This document shows, in pieces, positions 53,164 through 61,648 of a stretch of DNA of 64,000 bases; the stretch's first letter is position 1; every line of letters begins with the position of its first letter. Origin of the DNA: JBJXGE01 sp046154185 (GTDB taxonomy: Bacteria; Planctomycetota; UBA8108; UBA1146; JAJFFE01); the NCBI GenBank assembly GCA_046154185.1, contig JBJXGE010000035.1, positions 42,792-106,791 on the forward strand, read 5' to 3'. The notes under the pieces are model-generated. The model had not been told where the DNA came from, did no database searches, and saw nothing but the letters and a program-made list of their open reading frames with translations. A program made the translations under genes and the position numbers.

Positions 53164-54588
53164 CTATGGGCAGGCAGCAAACGCTAGGCAAACGAGTCCG
53201 TCCAACGTCGGGTCCGTTCCACAAGCCAGGAACGGAGGCAGCGGCGGCGGCCCGGACACGAACGCGTAATTGAGCACCCAGATCGGGTCCGCGATGTTAA
53301 ACGCGCCATCGTCATTTGCATCGGCGGCATCCAGACATGTTGGCAGCGGACTGCCGGCCGCAAACAGCGCATTCAAAGCGAAGATCGCGTCCGCGATGTC
53401 AAGGCTCCCATCTGCCGAGACATCGCCTCGCTTGAATTCGACGGCTCCGCCGGCCTGCGTATTGAGGTAGACAAAAACGTTGTCGGCGTCCCGATTCGCG
53501 ACCGCCAGATCTGCACTGCCATTTCCATCCCAGTCGGCGGAGGAAATCCGCTCGGGAGACGTACTCGCCGCGAGCACCGTCGCCGCGCCGAAACCACCGG
53601 CGCCGTTTCCTGGCAGCACCGAAACATCTCCTGACGACTTGTTTGACGTGGCGACATCCATGGATCCGTCCAAATCGAAATCGCCGGCGACAATGCCACC
53701 CGGATCAAGGCCGTTCACCGCGTAATTCACGGGACCTGAAAACGCGCCGGCGTTATTCAAGAACACGCTCACCACGTGAAGTGCATCGCCCGAGGCAGCG
53801 ATCGACAAATCGAGATCAGCGTCGCCGTCGAGATCGCGAGCGACGATTCCGTCCGGTCGTACGACTGGTCCGAGGCTAAGCGTGGCGACCACGAAGAGTG
53901 CGCCGGCGTTGTTTTGCAGAACCGACGCAGATCGATCGTCGTGATTCGTCACAGCAAGATCTGGTTGTGTATCGCCGTTCCAATCTCCTGCGACCACGTC
54001 ACGTGGATCGCTACCCACGGGGATCGTCGTCAGCAACACGAATACGCCGCTGCCGTTGTTCTGCAACACGCTGAGACTATTCCCGTCGCGGTTGACGACC
54101 ACCAGATCCCTGTCGCCATCGCCGTTGAGGTCTACTGCTTCTAGCGCCGTCGGTCGAACTCCAACCGCTACCAGAGTTCCGGGCGTCCAATCACCGATAC
54201 CCGTGTTCAAGTAGACGCGGACCGAATCCACGCCTTTGAGCACCACCGCCATGTCCAGATCCAAGTCCCCGTCCAGGTCCGCCAGCGCGACGGCATCGGG
54301 CCCAGTGCCGGCGCCAGTCAGAATCGTGTCGAAACCAGCAAACGACCCCATTCCACCGTTCAAGAACATAACCACGCGATCCGGCGTGTCCGCGCTGACA
54401 GCCAAGTCCAGGTCGCCATCCCCATCCACATCTCCCGGTGTGACTGCGGACGGCGCGAACGCAACAGTCAGCGCCGCTGGCGGATGAAACGAGATCACCG
54501 CGCTTGCTGAATCTCGGGCGGCGACGAGTGCAAACGCTGCAAAGCACGCCGTCCCAAACAACCTCCCGCACCTGCTGTTTGTCAACAT
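53164..54588 (-). CDS. Secreted FG-GAP/VCBS repeat protein with dockerin
   Basis: 474 residues. Signal peptide 1-30 (ends S-A-S-A). At least six propeller blades are marked by D-V-D-G-D-G-D-L-D, D-L-D-G-D-L-D-L-D, D-L-N-G-D-G-D-R-D, D-W-N-G-D-T-Q-P-D, D-L-D-G-D-A-D-L-D and D-W-D-G-N-G-S-A-D, each a calcium-binding loop. The dockerin part (F-K-R-G-D-V-S-A-D-G; D-A-N-D-D-G) ends in C-G-T-D-P-T-L-D-G-L-V-C ... A-C-P. It probably folds as a seven-bladed propeller that binds surface ligands. No enzyme motif is present. It resembles the propeller of the 44531 gene but lacks ASPIC/UnbV. Confidence 0.88.
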   Translation of the reverse strand: MLTNSRCGRLFGTACFAAFALVAARDSASAVISFHPPAALTVAFAPSAVTPGDVDGDGDLDLAVSADTPDRVVMFLNGGMGSFAGFDTILTGAGTGPDAVALADLDGDLDLDMAVVLKGVDSVRVYLNTGIGDWTPGTLVAVGVRPTALEAVDLNGDGDRDLVVVNRDGNSLSVLQNNGSGVFVLLTTIPVGSDPRDVVAGDWNGDTQPDLAVTNHDDRSASVLQNNAGALFVVATLSLGPVVRPDGIVARDLDGDADLDLSIAASGDALHVVSVFLNNAGAFSGPVNYAVNGLDPGGIVAGDFDLDGSMDVATSNKSSGDVSVLPGNGAGGFGAATVLAASTSPERISSADWDGNGSADLAVANRDADNVFVYLNTQAGGAVEFKRGDVSADGSLDIADAIFALNALFAAGSPLPTCLDAADANDDGAFNIADPIWVLNYAFVSGPPPLPPFLACGTDPTLDGLVCLAFAACP

Positions 54589-55046
54589 CCCAATCTCCTT
54601 TCGCTACGAACCAAAAGTGGACAATCACGTCTTCTTAACGATGGACCGCAGCCACCGTGCAAAAGAATCGCCAGTTGCCACTCTCCTGTTCCGAAGCTGC
54701 GCCAACGTTCCAGCACGTTTCTGCGCGCGGCAATTAGCCGTGAGGAATTGGTTGATTGGCCAAAACGAAACTCGCTGGCCAATGGCCGGAATCGGGCCGT
54801 GGGATTTGTGGTGAGTCACCAAGCGCGATGATGAAGAGGCGAGAATTCTTCTGCTCGACGTTCTGCCGCCTACGACTCGCGTGCCGCCAGGAATGCCTGC
54901 ACGCGATCAGTATTGCGATGCGGTCGTGGTTTTGCTCGCCGATGCGCGCGTTCCACTCATTTACGATTTTGAGTGGCGACTCTGCCTGCTCCGCTCACGC
55001 GCCAGCGCTTTGAGTTGGCGCGCGAGCGGGCAACCATGCACAGGGT
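54589..55046. other. Gene-free region with a possible degraded coding stretch
   Basis: 458 bases. A plus-strand frame reads plausible protein on both sides of an in-frame TGA near 54813: N-W-L-I-G-Q-N-E-T-R-W, G-P-W-D-L-W before it, and E-A-R-I-L-L-L-D-V-L-P, Y-C-D-A-V-V-V-L-L-A-D after it. I recognise no family and see no start signal. It could be a gene remnant; a selenocysteine reading has no motif support. Confidence 0.3.
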
Positions 55047-56954
55047 TCAGCAGCCGGGGGAATTGCAGTCGAGAGAGTCCACGGTTGGATCCGTGCCACA
55101 AGTCATTGGACCAGGAGCCGGCGGCGCAACGCCAAACGAGAAGAGGTAATTGAGCGTGAAGATTGGATCTGCGATGTTCAGATGGCCATCGTCGTTTGCG
55201 TCTGCCGCGTCGTCGCACATCGACATGCCCGCTGCGAACAGCACGGAGAGCATTGACACTGCATCGCCTAGATCCACGTTGCCATCGAAATTGGCGTCGC
55301 CGCGCCGGAAGTCCTCCGACAAGGGAATAGCGATGCAAGCCGAGAATTCAGATGTCGAAGCGGTTGCGAGCAGTGTCGCCGTCGAAGTGACGAACCAGCC
55401 GGAGCCGACGACGGCCGTCAGTGTCACATCGAATGCCGCGTTGCCGCTTGAGTCCGTGGCGACCGAAGTGGATCCGATGAAAATCTCCCCCTCGCCGAAT
55501 TCGGAGGGGTCGCAATCGGCGGAGGCAAAGAACTCGACGTTGAAATTCGCGAGCGCGCTGCTGCTCAGTGTTCCTGTGATGTGCAGAGTATCGCCCGCAC
55601 GGGTGGCGGACCCAAGCACCGGAAAGTTCTGCAGCCCATTGCCTCCGGTGTCGGCATCGAGTGGGTCGTTGGCTGTGACTCCAGTCAGGAACGCGCTGGT
55701 GATCAAGTCAATTCCCAAGCCACCGTTGTCGTGGATCGAGTTGCTCGTAATGTGCACTCCGGAAAACGTATTGGCGACGCTGATGCCCCTGAGTAGATGC
55801 CCAGCGATCTCGTTGCCCTCGCCAACGGCCGATCCACCGATGACGACGTTTTGGACCGCTCCGAGGTAGTAGTTTGTCGTCGAGATACCCGTGACGCTGC
55901 CGAGCGACGGCTCATCGTTGGCGTTTAAGCCGATCACATTCCCGACGATCGACACACCGCTGCCCGTCCCGTAGATCTCGATGGCGCTACCTACCAGCCA
56001 GCCGGCGCAATGGGGAAAAGTACCATGACCGAGGATTCCCGCGATGCGGTTGTTGCGGATGACCGTGTCGTGGTTCTCGCCTTCGAATCCGATTCCAGCC
56101 GTCGAGGCAAGGCTGCCTTGGGAGAGACCGTCTGGGGTCGTACCGATCCAATTGTTTTCGACGATCGTACCGATGGAATCGAAGATCTGGACCGTTGTTC
56201 CTCCGGGACATCCCTCGCTCCACGTGCCATAGCCGGTGATATAGTTGCGTTCGGCCGCCGTTGGCCCACCGATGCGGTTGTTGACCGCGGGCTGTCCGCC
56301 GCCCACCCAGCCCAGCACGCGAACGCGCGTCGTAACGTTTCCAACGACGATGTTATTGCTCGTGCGGTCTATCTTGATGGTCGTGCAGGTATTGCCCTCG
56401 CCGGGGTTCGTTCCGCCGATGACAGTGAAAGGAGAATCATAGACTTCGATACCGCACTGCGTGTTGCCCTGGACCGTATTGCCCGAGCCGCCGCTGACGG
56501 AGATCGACGAGTGGTCGAAACCACGAATCAAGCTGCCAACATTGTTCACCAAATAAGTGCTGGCCCAGATCACGACTTCGCCGCCGCCGTCCGGGTTAGT
56601 CTCGCCGGTAAATGCGGTTTGAGTCGTGGCGTCTAGAATCACCGTGTCGAAAACCCGAAAGCCGAGGAAGGGCTGCAACACCGCGCGTCCGGGATAGAGC
56701 CATTGGTATTCCCACTCGCTCTCTGGAATCTGAAACCCGATTGTTTGCACGCCTGGCGTGTTGTCGGAGGCTAGCCCCGCTTCCGCAAGCGAAATCTTGC
56801 CATCCGGCCCTGGCAGGTCGGCGACTTGCTTGGCGCCGGTAAAGTCGGCGACGTCCTCGGCTGTGTTGACGTAGATGATTTGCGCGGCGGACTCGCGCGC
56901 AAAGATGAGCACCAACAGACCTGCGGCCAGCCAAGTGTATCGGATCGAATTCAT
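55047..56954 (-). CDS. Secreted right-handed beta-helix protein with dockerin
   Basis: 635 residues. Signal peptide 1-25 (ends S-A-A-Q). Residues 27-75 resemble the start of secreted repeat proteins (Y-V-N-T-A-E-D, then G-K-I-S-L-A-E-A). A long beta-helix follows with turn motifs such as V-I-R-N-N-R-I-A-G, T-I-V-E-N-N-W-I-G and I-T-S-N-S-I-H-D-N. A beta-sandwich of about 110 residues precedes the dockerin (F-R-R-G-D-A-N-F-D-G; D-A-N-D-D-G) and the tail C-G-T-D-P-T-V-D-S-L-D-C ... G-C. It is distinct from the two paralogues near 15-23 kb. Typical ligands of this fold are polysaccharides; no catalytic residues can be named. Confidence 0.86.
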   Translation of the reverse strand: MNSIRYTWLAAGLLVLIFARESAAQIIYVNTAEDVADFTGAKQVADLPGPDGKISLAEAGLASDNTPGVQTIGFQIPESEWEYQWLYPGRAVLQPFLGFRVFDTVILDATTQTAFTGETNPDGGGEVVIWASTYLVNNVGSLIRGFDHSSISVSGGSGNTVQGNTQCGIEVYDSPFTVIGGTNPGEGNTCTTIKIDRTSNNIVVGNVTTRVRVLGWVGGGQPAVNNRIGGPTAAERNYITGYGTWSEGCPGGTTVQIFDSIGTIVENNWIGTTPDGLSQGSLASTAGIGFEGENHDTVIRNNRIAGILGHGTFPHCAGWLVGSAIEIYGTGSGVSIVGNVIGLNANDEPSLGSVTGISTTNYYLGAVQNVVIGGSAVGEGNEIAGHLLRGISVANTFSGVHITSNSIHDNGGLGIDLITSAFLTGVTANDPLDADTGGNGLQNFPVLGSATRAGDTLHITGTLSSSALANFNVEFFASADCDPSEFGEGEIFIGSTSVATDSSGNAAFDVTLTAVVGSGWFVTSTATLLATASTSEFSACIAIPLSEDFRRGDANFDGNVDLGDAVSMLSVLFAAGMSMCDDAADANDDGHLNIADPIFTLNYLFSFGVAPPAPGPMTCGTDPTVDSLDCNSPGC

Positions 56955-57731
56955 GGTTCTCGTCCTCTCGAGTAGTCCCGATCGTCATGGATCGGCTCTC
57001 TGCTGCGGCGGGCGGTGTAACCTCGCGCGGCCGCCGGCGGCCGCTCCAGCAACATCAAATCTGTGATCGCAAGCCTTGTGCCAGCGAACATCAGCCAGCA
57101 AGAGACACTTGGTCGCGCGTACGGCGGGAGTTGCGTTTCTGCGAAAGGAACTCTTGGAACTGGGAAAATGATCGGGGTAGTCCGGAAACAATCGCATCGT
57201 CTTGTTGATAGTTTGTCGTGCTCGAGATTCGAACCGCAGGCGAGCGCGGCGCCGCGGGAGTTTGCGGCAGGGGCTCTTGCAGGAAACTCACTACCAAAGC
57301 GGCGCGACGCAAAGACCAACGCTCAGTTCCCGCTGACGTTCGAGTTTAGTCGGTAGCTTCGAGCGGTCGGCGTGTCGGAAAACGGAAGCCTGCAGCTCGA
57401 TGTGTTCCCGCTTCTTGAAGCGCAATTTTCGATGAAGGTGGCCGCGCCCGATCGAACGGCCACCCTTGTCACAAACTGAATCGACGACGATGAGTCCAAG
57501 GGCGAGCGCGTATTCTCGCAACATGTTCGATATGCGAGAAAAGCAGGCCGGCAGATTTGATGTTCGAGTGAAAGAATATTTCCGAATGGCATTCTCGTGG
57601 CGCCAAGGCACAGAAGTCACTTCACGCCATGACGTGTCCACGTGCGCAACGAGCCAAAACCGAGGGGGCTGTGAGCCAGCCCCCTCGACAAAATCTAGTC
57701 CCGGATCAAGCTCATTGCGCTGGATCTGGAA
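56955..57731. other. Long gene-poor region upstream of the beta-helix gene
   Basis: 777 bases. It includes an 18-base perfect palindrome of G and C at 57027-57044 and a minus-strand frame (57641-57291, about 116 codons, M-D-T-S-W-R-E) with no start signal and no family I can name. The right end holds the terminator of the next gene. Otherwise nothing was identified. Confidence 0.35.
57651..57687 (-). terminator. Rho-independent terminator of the TPGYWKNH-type protein gene
   Basis: CGAGGGGGCTG (57661-57671) pairs perfectly with CAGCCCCCTCG (57677-57687), loop of five bases. On the minus strand a GTTTTGG run follows. It lies 45 bases after the stop codon at 57732. Confidence 0.8.
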
Positions 57732-58517
57732 TTAGTCGAATAGTCCGTTGTTGTAGTCGTCGAGCACGTCTTTCAGGCCGTTGACGTAGGCTTTTTCCGA
57801 CCCGCCCGGAGCCGCGCCGACCAGGATGCTTGGGCAACTTCCGCCAAGCTCGCCGGCGAGATAGGTGTCAGCCGCGCTGATGACGTCGGCGACAGTGTCG
57901 CCATCGGTTGGGTAGTCCACGACGGAATCAGCAGATCCCGCAATCAGATTGAGTTTTGCCGCGATCAAGTGATGGATCAACTTGATTCGTGCGTCGCCGA
58001 CCGTCGGGAGGCCTAGCACTTGGATCAAACAATCACGTGAATACGTGAAACCGCCAAGGCTGAGCGATCCGACTGGCCAGTCGTGGTTCTTCCAGTATCC
58101 GGGTGTGCGCGGAGCGACTCCCGGCGGCGGCGGTGGCGGTGGTGGGCCGTCACAGATGAAGGTGCTATCGGACACTCGTTCGAAAACTCCGCCGCCAATG
58201 CCCGCGATGAAGTTTTCGGCTACCAATAAAACTCGGCACTCGCCGGAGCCGGTGACGGTCCATGCGCCACTCGCGGAATAAATTCCGGTCGGCGCGATGA
58301 TGTGCACGGGTTGAGTCTCGATCGTCACCCAACTGGCACCGTTCCAACATTCCAAACTCACGGTCCCGTGCAATTCCCCGGGAATAAACTCCTGGTACAA
58401 ACTCCAACCTGTGCAGTCGCCGGTAGGTGTCCAGGCGGATGCTGTACTCGATCCAGCGAACATCGCCGTGATCAAAACCGTTGACAGAAGCGCACCCTTA
58501 GACAAATGCAAACGCAT
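57732..58517 (-). CDS. Secreted protein with TPGYWKNH motif
   Basis: 261 residues. Signal peptide 1-27 (ends S-T-A-S-A). Residues 28-125 are a small beta-rich domain with three cysteines (C-T-G-W-S-L-Y, L-E-C-W-N-G). A run of eight prolines (about 128-135) links to the motif R-T-P-G-Y-W-K-N-H-D-W-P. The rest is helical (D-A-R-I-K-L-I-H-H-L-I-A-A-K-L-N; D-V-I-S-A-A-D-T-Y-L). The T-P-G-Y-W-K-N-H segment recurs in secreted proteins of many bacteria, but its function is not known to me. No dockerin is present, unlike its neighbours. The role is unassigned. Confidence 0.75.
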   Translation of the reverse strand: MRLHLSKGALLSTVLITAMFAGSSTASAWTPTGDCTGWSLYQEFIPGELHGTVSLECWNGASWVTIETQPVHIIAPTGIYSASGAWTVTGSGECRVLLVAENFIAGIGGGVFERVSDSTFICDGPPPPPPPPGVAPRTPGYWKNHDWPVGSLSLGGFTYSRDCLIQVLGLPTVGDARIKLIHHLIAAKLNLIAGSADSVVDYPTDGDTVADVISAADTYLAGELGGSCPSILVGAAPGGSEKAYVNGLKDVLDDYNNGLFD

Positions 58518-58800
58518 GCGAGCCTTCCTCCCTGAAAGAAAAATGGATTAGGAACCCAAAATGCGCACTCGGTCGGCGTGTGCGCTAAGCCTCGTTCTTG
58601 GGGCGGGATCATATCTCAGATATGGTGACGCCGAAACTCGAATCGTCGGAACTTTACTCGGATACTCCGGTTAGATCCTTGTCCGCGTCCGCGTTTTCGG
58701 TTGTAGGTTTTTTGAAGGAAGACGCTTGACGTGGTCAGCGAGTGACTCGTAGAGAAATCCGCCGTCGAGTCCAAGTCAGAAAACGCCTGCGAGCAGCCCA

Positions 58801-59340
58801 ATGAAATACGCGAGCAAGAAGTTGTTCATCGATGCGATCGAACGCGAACACGACCTTCTCTGCGCGATAGTCGCAACTATTCCGCTGGCGCGCCGGCGCG
58901 TGGCGGGTGTGTGGGGCTCCGGCTGGAACGTGCAAGACCTGCTCGCGCATCTCACCGAGTGGGAACAGATGTTTCTCGGCTGGCACGAAGCGGGGCGACG
59001 CGGCGAGAGTCCTCAAATGCCGGCGGCCGGTTACAAGTGGAGCGAGGCGCCGAAACTCAACGAGGCCATCTGGCGCAAGCATCGGCGCAAGTCGTTCGCC
59101 GCCGTTTCAGCGGCTTTTGCTGCCTCGTATGAACAAGTGCTGGCGCTGCTCAAAGAGATGACCGCGGATGAACTTCTGTGCCCCGGCCGTTTCGCCTGGA
59201 CGGGCCGAAATCCGCTGGTGACCTACGCGGCGGCGAACACTGCTAGCCACTATCGGACTGCTACCAAAATACTGAAGCGTTGGCTGCGTGGTCATGTACG
59301 CGAAGTGAAGCCGGCGCGGCGCGTTCGACGCGAGCCTTGA
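58801..59340 (+). CDS. ClbS/DfsB-type four-helix protein (DinB-like)
   Basis: 179 residues. The family pattern is clear: A-S-K-K-L-F-I-D-A-I-E-R-E-H (helix 1), V-W-G-S-G-W-N-V-Q-D-L-L-A-H-L-T-E-W-E (helix 2, with H and E of the DinB-like metal site), G-E-S-P-Q-M-P-A-A-G-Y-K-W, and A-S-H-Y in the last helix. Members include ClbS, a colibactin self-protection protein, and DfsB; most have unknown roles. It is cytoplasmic, with a basic C-terminus (R-R-V-R-R-E). Length is normal. No biosynthetic cluster lies nearby, so self-resistance is not supported here. Confidence 0.85.
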   Translation: MKYASKKLFIDAIEREHDLLCAIVATIPLARRRVAGVWGSGWNVQDLLAHLTEWEQMFLGWHEAGRRGESPQMPAAGYKWSEAPKLNEAIWRKHRRKSFAAVSAAFAASYEQVLALLKEMTADELLCPGRFAWTGRNPLVTYAAANTASHYRTATKILKRWLRGHVREVKPARRVRREP

Positions 59341-59426
59341 TCTCTGAAATCGAACCGCCTCTGCGAATTCAGGAACGGAGCGATGCGGAGATAATACGTT
59401 TCCGGTTTTGCCTCCACCACGCGACT

Positions 59427-60476
59427 ATGGCAATCGCATCCCAACGGCGGGAGTGTAGAATCCGCTCGTCCGTTTCCTCGCTCGGCTCGTTGCACTCCAC
59501 TGGAAAAGAGAGTCCGATCTCAGAACGACATCGCCCACTATTCCTCTCCGTCCTCGCCCTGCTCGTGCTCCTCCCCGGTTGGCTCGGGGGCCATGGCACC
59601 GTCGTATCCCCGATGAGCCGCGTGTATCGCGTCTATCAGGCGAACCCCGACAATCCCGCGTTCCCCCTGGCCGCGCAGGCGGTCGCGATCGATGGGACCC
59701 TCTCCTACTACACGTGGAACGAGCTCTCCCGGAACATCCCCCAAGCTGTTCTCGCCGGACTCCCGCCAGGATTCGACTACTCTCCGTGGGTTCCAGATGG
59801 GCAGCTCGCGAGCGGAGGGAGGGTCGATCCGGCCTCTCCCGAGTATTCCCGCACCTACGCAGGGCTCGACCAGGTGAGCGTCGATTGGCCGACCACTCCT
59901 GTCGCAGCGGGGGACACGATCGAAGTCGACTTCCTCGCGACCGCGCCGCACGACCCGAGCGTGTGGGATGTCTGGATGACCACCCCCGACTGGACCCCCG
60001 ACCTCCCGTTGAACTGGGGACAGCTCGAGTTCCTCGGTCGTCCGACGGTCACGCTCGCGGGCGGGCATTACACCTTCGACCTGACGATCCCGAGCGATCG
60101 CGGTGGGCATCACGTCGTCTGGATCGCGTGGCACCGCAACGATCCGGTCGGCGAGGTGTTCTTTTCCACTTCCGATGTCTGGGTCACGGGCGGCCCTCCT
60201 CCGATCGAGTTCGTCCGCGCCGATGCGAACGGTGATGGCGCGCTCGATCTGGCGGACGCGGTCCAGGTTTTGTCGTCGCTCTTCTCGGGTGCCCCGACGA
60301 ACTGTGCCAAGGCCCTCGACGCGAACGACGATGGTGCGGTCGACATCGCCGACCCGATCCGGATCCTCGCGAACCTGTTCTCCTCCGCCCCGGCGCCTCC
60401 TCTTCCCTTCCCGGGTTGTGGCGTCGATCCGACCCTCGACGGTCTCGCCTGCTCCGGGTCGCTCGCCTGCCCCTGA
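59427..60476 (+). CDS. AA10-type lytic polysaccharide monooxygenase with dockerin
   Basis: 349 residues from the ATG at 59427; the true start may be a later GTG/TTG because the leader before the hydrophobic segment is long. The signal segment L-F-L-S-V-L-A-L-L-V-L-L-P ends before H56, giving a mature N-terminus H-G-T-V-V-S-P-M-S-R as in AA10 LPMOs. The second copper ligand is H175 in F-L-A-T-A-P-H-D-P-S-V-W. The axial-site strand E-V-F-F-S-T-S-D-V-W-V matches the family's C-terminal block. The copper enzyme would oxidatively cleave chitin, cellulose or a related polymer outside the cell. A dockerin pair (F-V-R-A-D-A-N-G-D-G; D-A-N-D-D-G) and Cys tail follow. Odd: Leu at -3 of the predicted cleavage site. 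Confidence 0.82.
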   Translation: MAIASQRRECRIRSSVSSLGSLHSTGKESPISERHRPLFLSVLALLVLLPGWLGGHGTVVSPMSRVYRVYQANPDNPAFPLAAQAVAIDGTLSYYTWNELSRNIPQAVLAGLPPGFDYSPWVPDGQLASGGRVDPASPEYSRTYAGLDQVSVDWPTTPVAAGDTIEVDFLATAPHDPSVWDVWMTTPDWTPDLPLNWGQLEFLGRPTVTLAGGHYTFDLTIPSDRGGHHVVWIAWHRNDPVGEVFFSTSDVWVTGGPPPIEFVRADANGDGALDLADAVQVLSSLFSGAPTNCAKALDANDDGAVDIADPIRILANLFSSAPAPPLPFPGCGVDPTLDGLACSGSLACP

Positions 60477-60651
60477 TCGAGAAGGCACCGACCGACTCGG
60501 CTCTGCCGGCGGCGCTCGGAACATCGAAACATCCTGCCGAACATCAAACATCGCGTACCTGGTTGCGAACAGTCGCGTGACGAAGTCGCTCGCCTGCGGT
60601 CTTGCCGAATGATCGAGCGGATGAATTACTGCTGGTGATCGGGAGGTGCCC

Positions 60652-61212
60652 ATGTCGAGGATTGCGGGTGTCGAGACCAAGCAGGCTTCGCTATTCGTGC
60701 GACTCATGTACAAGTTTGTGCGCCGCGCGATGGGCAAGGCGGTCGGCGTGCGGCGCGTGCCGAAGCCGTTCAAAGTAAAAGCCCATCACGTGCGCTTGCT
60801 CGTCGCCACCTCCCAGATGGAGCTCGGACAACAAGCGGCGAAATCAGTTCCGGCGGCGCTCAAGAGTTTGGCATCGCTTGCGGCCGCGCGACTCATCGGC
60901 TGTCCATTCTGACTGGACCTGGGCGCGGCCGTCGGCCGGCGCGAAGGCGTCACGGCAGAGCAGATTCGCGAGTTCGGCCAGTTCGAGACCAGCGCCGAGT
61001 TTTCCGAAATCGAAAAACTCGTGCTGCGTTACGCGAGCGCGATTTCGGCAACGCCGGTCAGAGTGCCGGACGATCTCCATGCAGCGCTCGCGCGCCAATT
61101 CAGCGCGCGCCAGCTCGTCGAGCTGACCTCCGCCATCGCTTGGGAAAACTACCGAGCACGCTTCAATCGCGCGCTTGATATCGAGGCGGAAGGTTTCGAG
61201 GAACCAGCTTGA
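60652..61212 (+). CDS. AhpD/carboxymuconolactone-decarboxylase-like selenoprotein (C-P-F-Sec), TGA read through
   Basis: 186 residues if TGA at 60910-60912 is read as selenocysteine (U87). The ATG at 60652 follows GGGAGG by 6 bases. The conserved core is L-A-A-A-R-L-I-G-C84-P-F-U87-L-D-L-G, where relatives have C-P-x-C. After the TGA the same frame continues with the family's G-V-T-A-E-Q-I-R-E-F, E-K-L-V-L-R-Y-A-S-A-I-S, L-V-E-L-T-S-A-I-A-W-E-N-Y and R-F-N-R-A-L, ending in TGA at 61212. In AhpD the second cysteine is the peroxide-reactive one. The histidine four residues later in AhpD is Gly here. Role inferred: thiol or peroxide redox chemistry in the cytoplasm. The alternative is a nonsense mutation. 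Confidence 0.85.
60923..60942 (+). promoter_or_regulatory. Candidate bacterial SECIS element of the AhpD-like gene
   Basis: GGCC (60927-60930) pairs with GGCC (60934-60937) around the loop GUC, which begins with G 18 bases after the TGA. The stem extends by C60926-G60938 and, after a single-base bulge at 60939, by three more pairs (60923-60925 with 60940-60942). Spacing and loop G agree with the bacterial SECIS consensus and with the hairpin of the thioredoxin-like gene. The stem was read by eye. Confidence 0.65.
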
Positions 61213-61648
61213 TTCCCAAATACCCCCGATACCTGCAGCGTGAAGCCGCAAAATTTTTCAAGCTCTCGGCCAACTGCGGCACATACCGCGGGTTCCGACG
61301 AACGCTCTCAAGCTCATCGTCGAGGCCTTTCGCCCACGGCAGAAAGTGGAAGATTGCTTATATTAATCCGGCTGGGCCTTAATGGGCCTCGACCGAATGA
61401 ACTGGGCGCCAAGTCCAGCCGTGCAATGACGGCACTTTCTCGATATCCTACCGAGTTGTTTCGGGACGTTTACACGATGGTTGGGGCTCAAGTCTCGCGC
61501 TGTGTGCAGTATGAATGTGAAGCTGCGGCAACGCGGAGCAAATCCCCATGCCTGTCGTCAGCAAACAATGCGTATGAGTCTTGTGGGCTCTACTTTTCGT
61601 GTCTGGTTTCGTGCCGGCACGGTGGGCGTTAGGTGTAAGGAGGTTTGC
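61213..61648. other. Intergenic region upstream of the terminal secreted protein
   Basis: 436 bases with no supported gene; it has more A and T than the average of the window and should contain the promoter of the following gene. A strong Shine-Dalgarno AAGGAGG lies at 61637-61643, six bases before the ATG at 61649. Confidence 0.45.

Noticed and set aside
57226..57235. GGTTCGAATC on the minus strand, like a tRNA T-loop
   Set aside because: The bases beside it do not form a five-pair T-stem, and no acceptor or anticodon arm is found at tRNA spacing.
57291..57641. A 116-codon minus-strand frame
   Set aside because: No ribosome-binding site, no recognisable family and no neighbouring support; left as part of the gene-poor region.
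59538..60773. A 411-codon minus-strand open frame
   Set aside because: It is antisense to the LPMO/dockerin gene, with a low-complexity Arg/Asp-rich translation.
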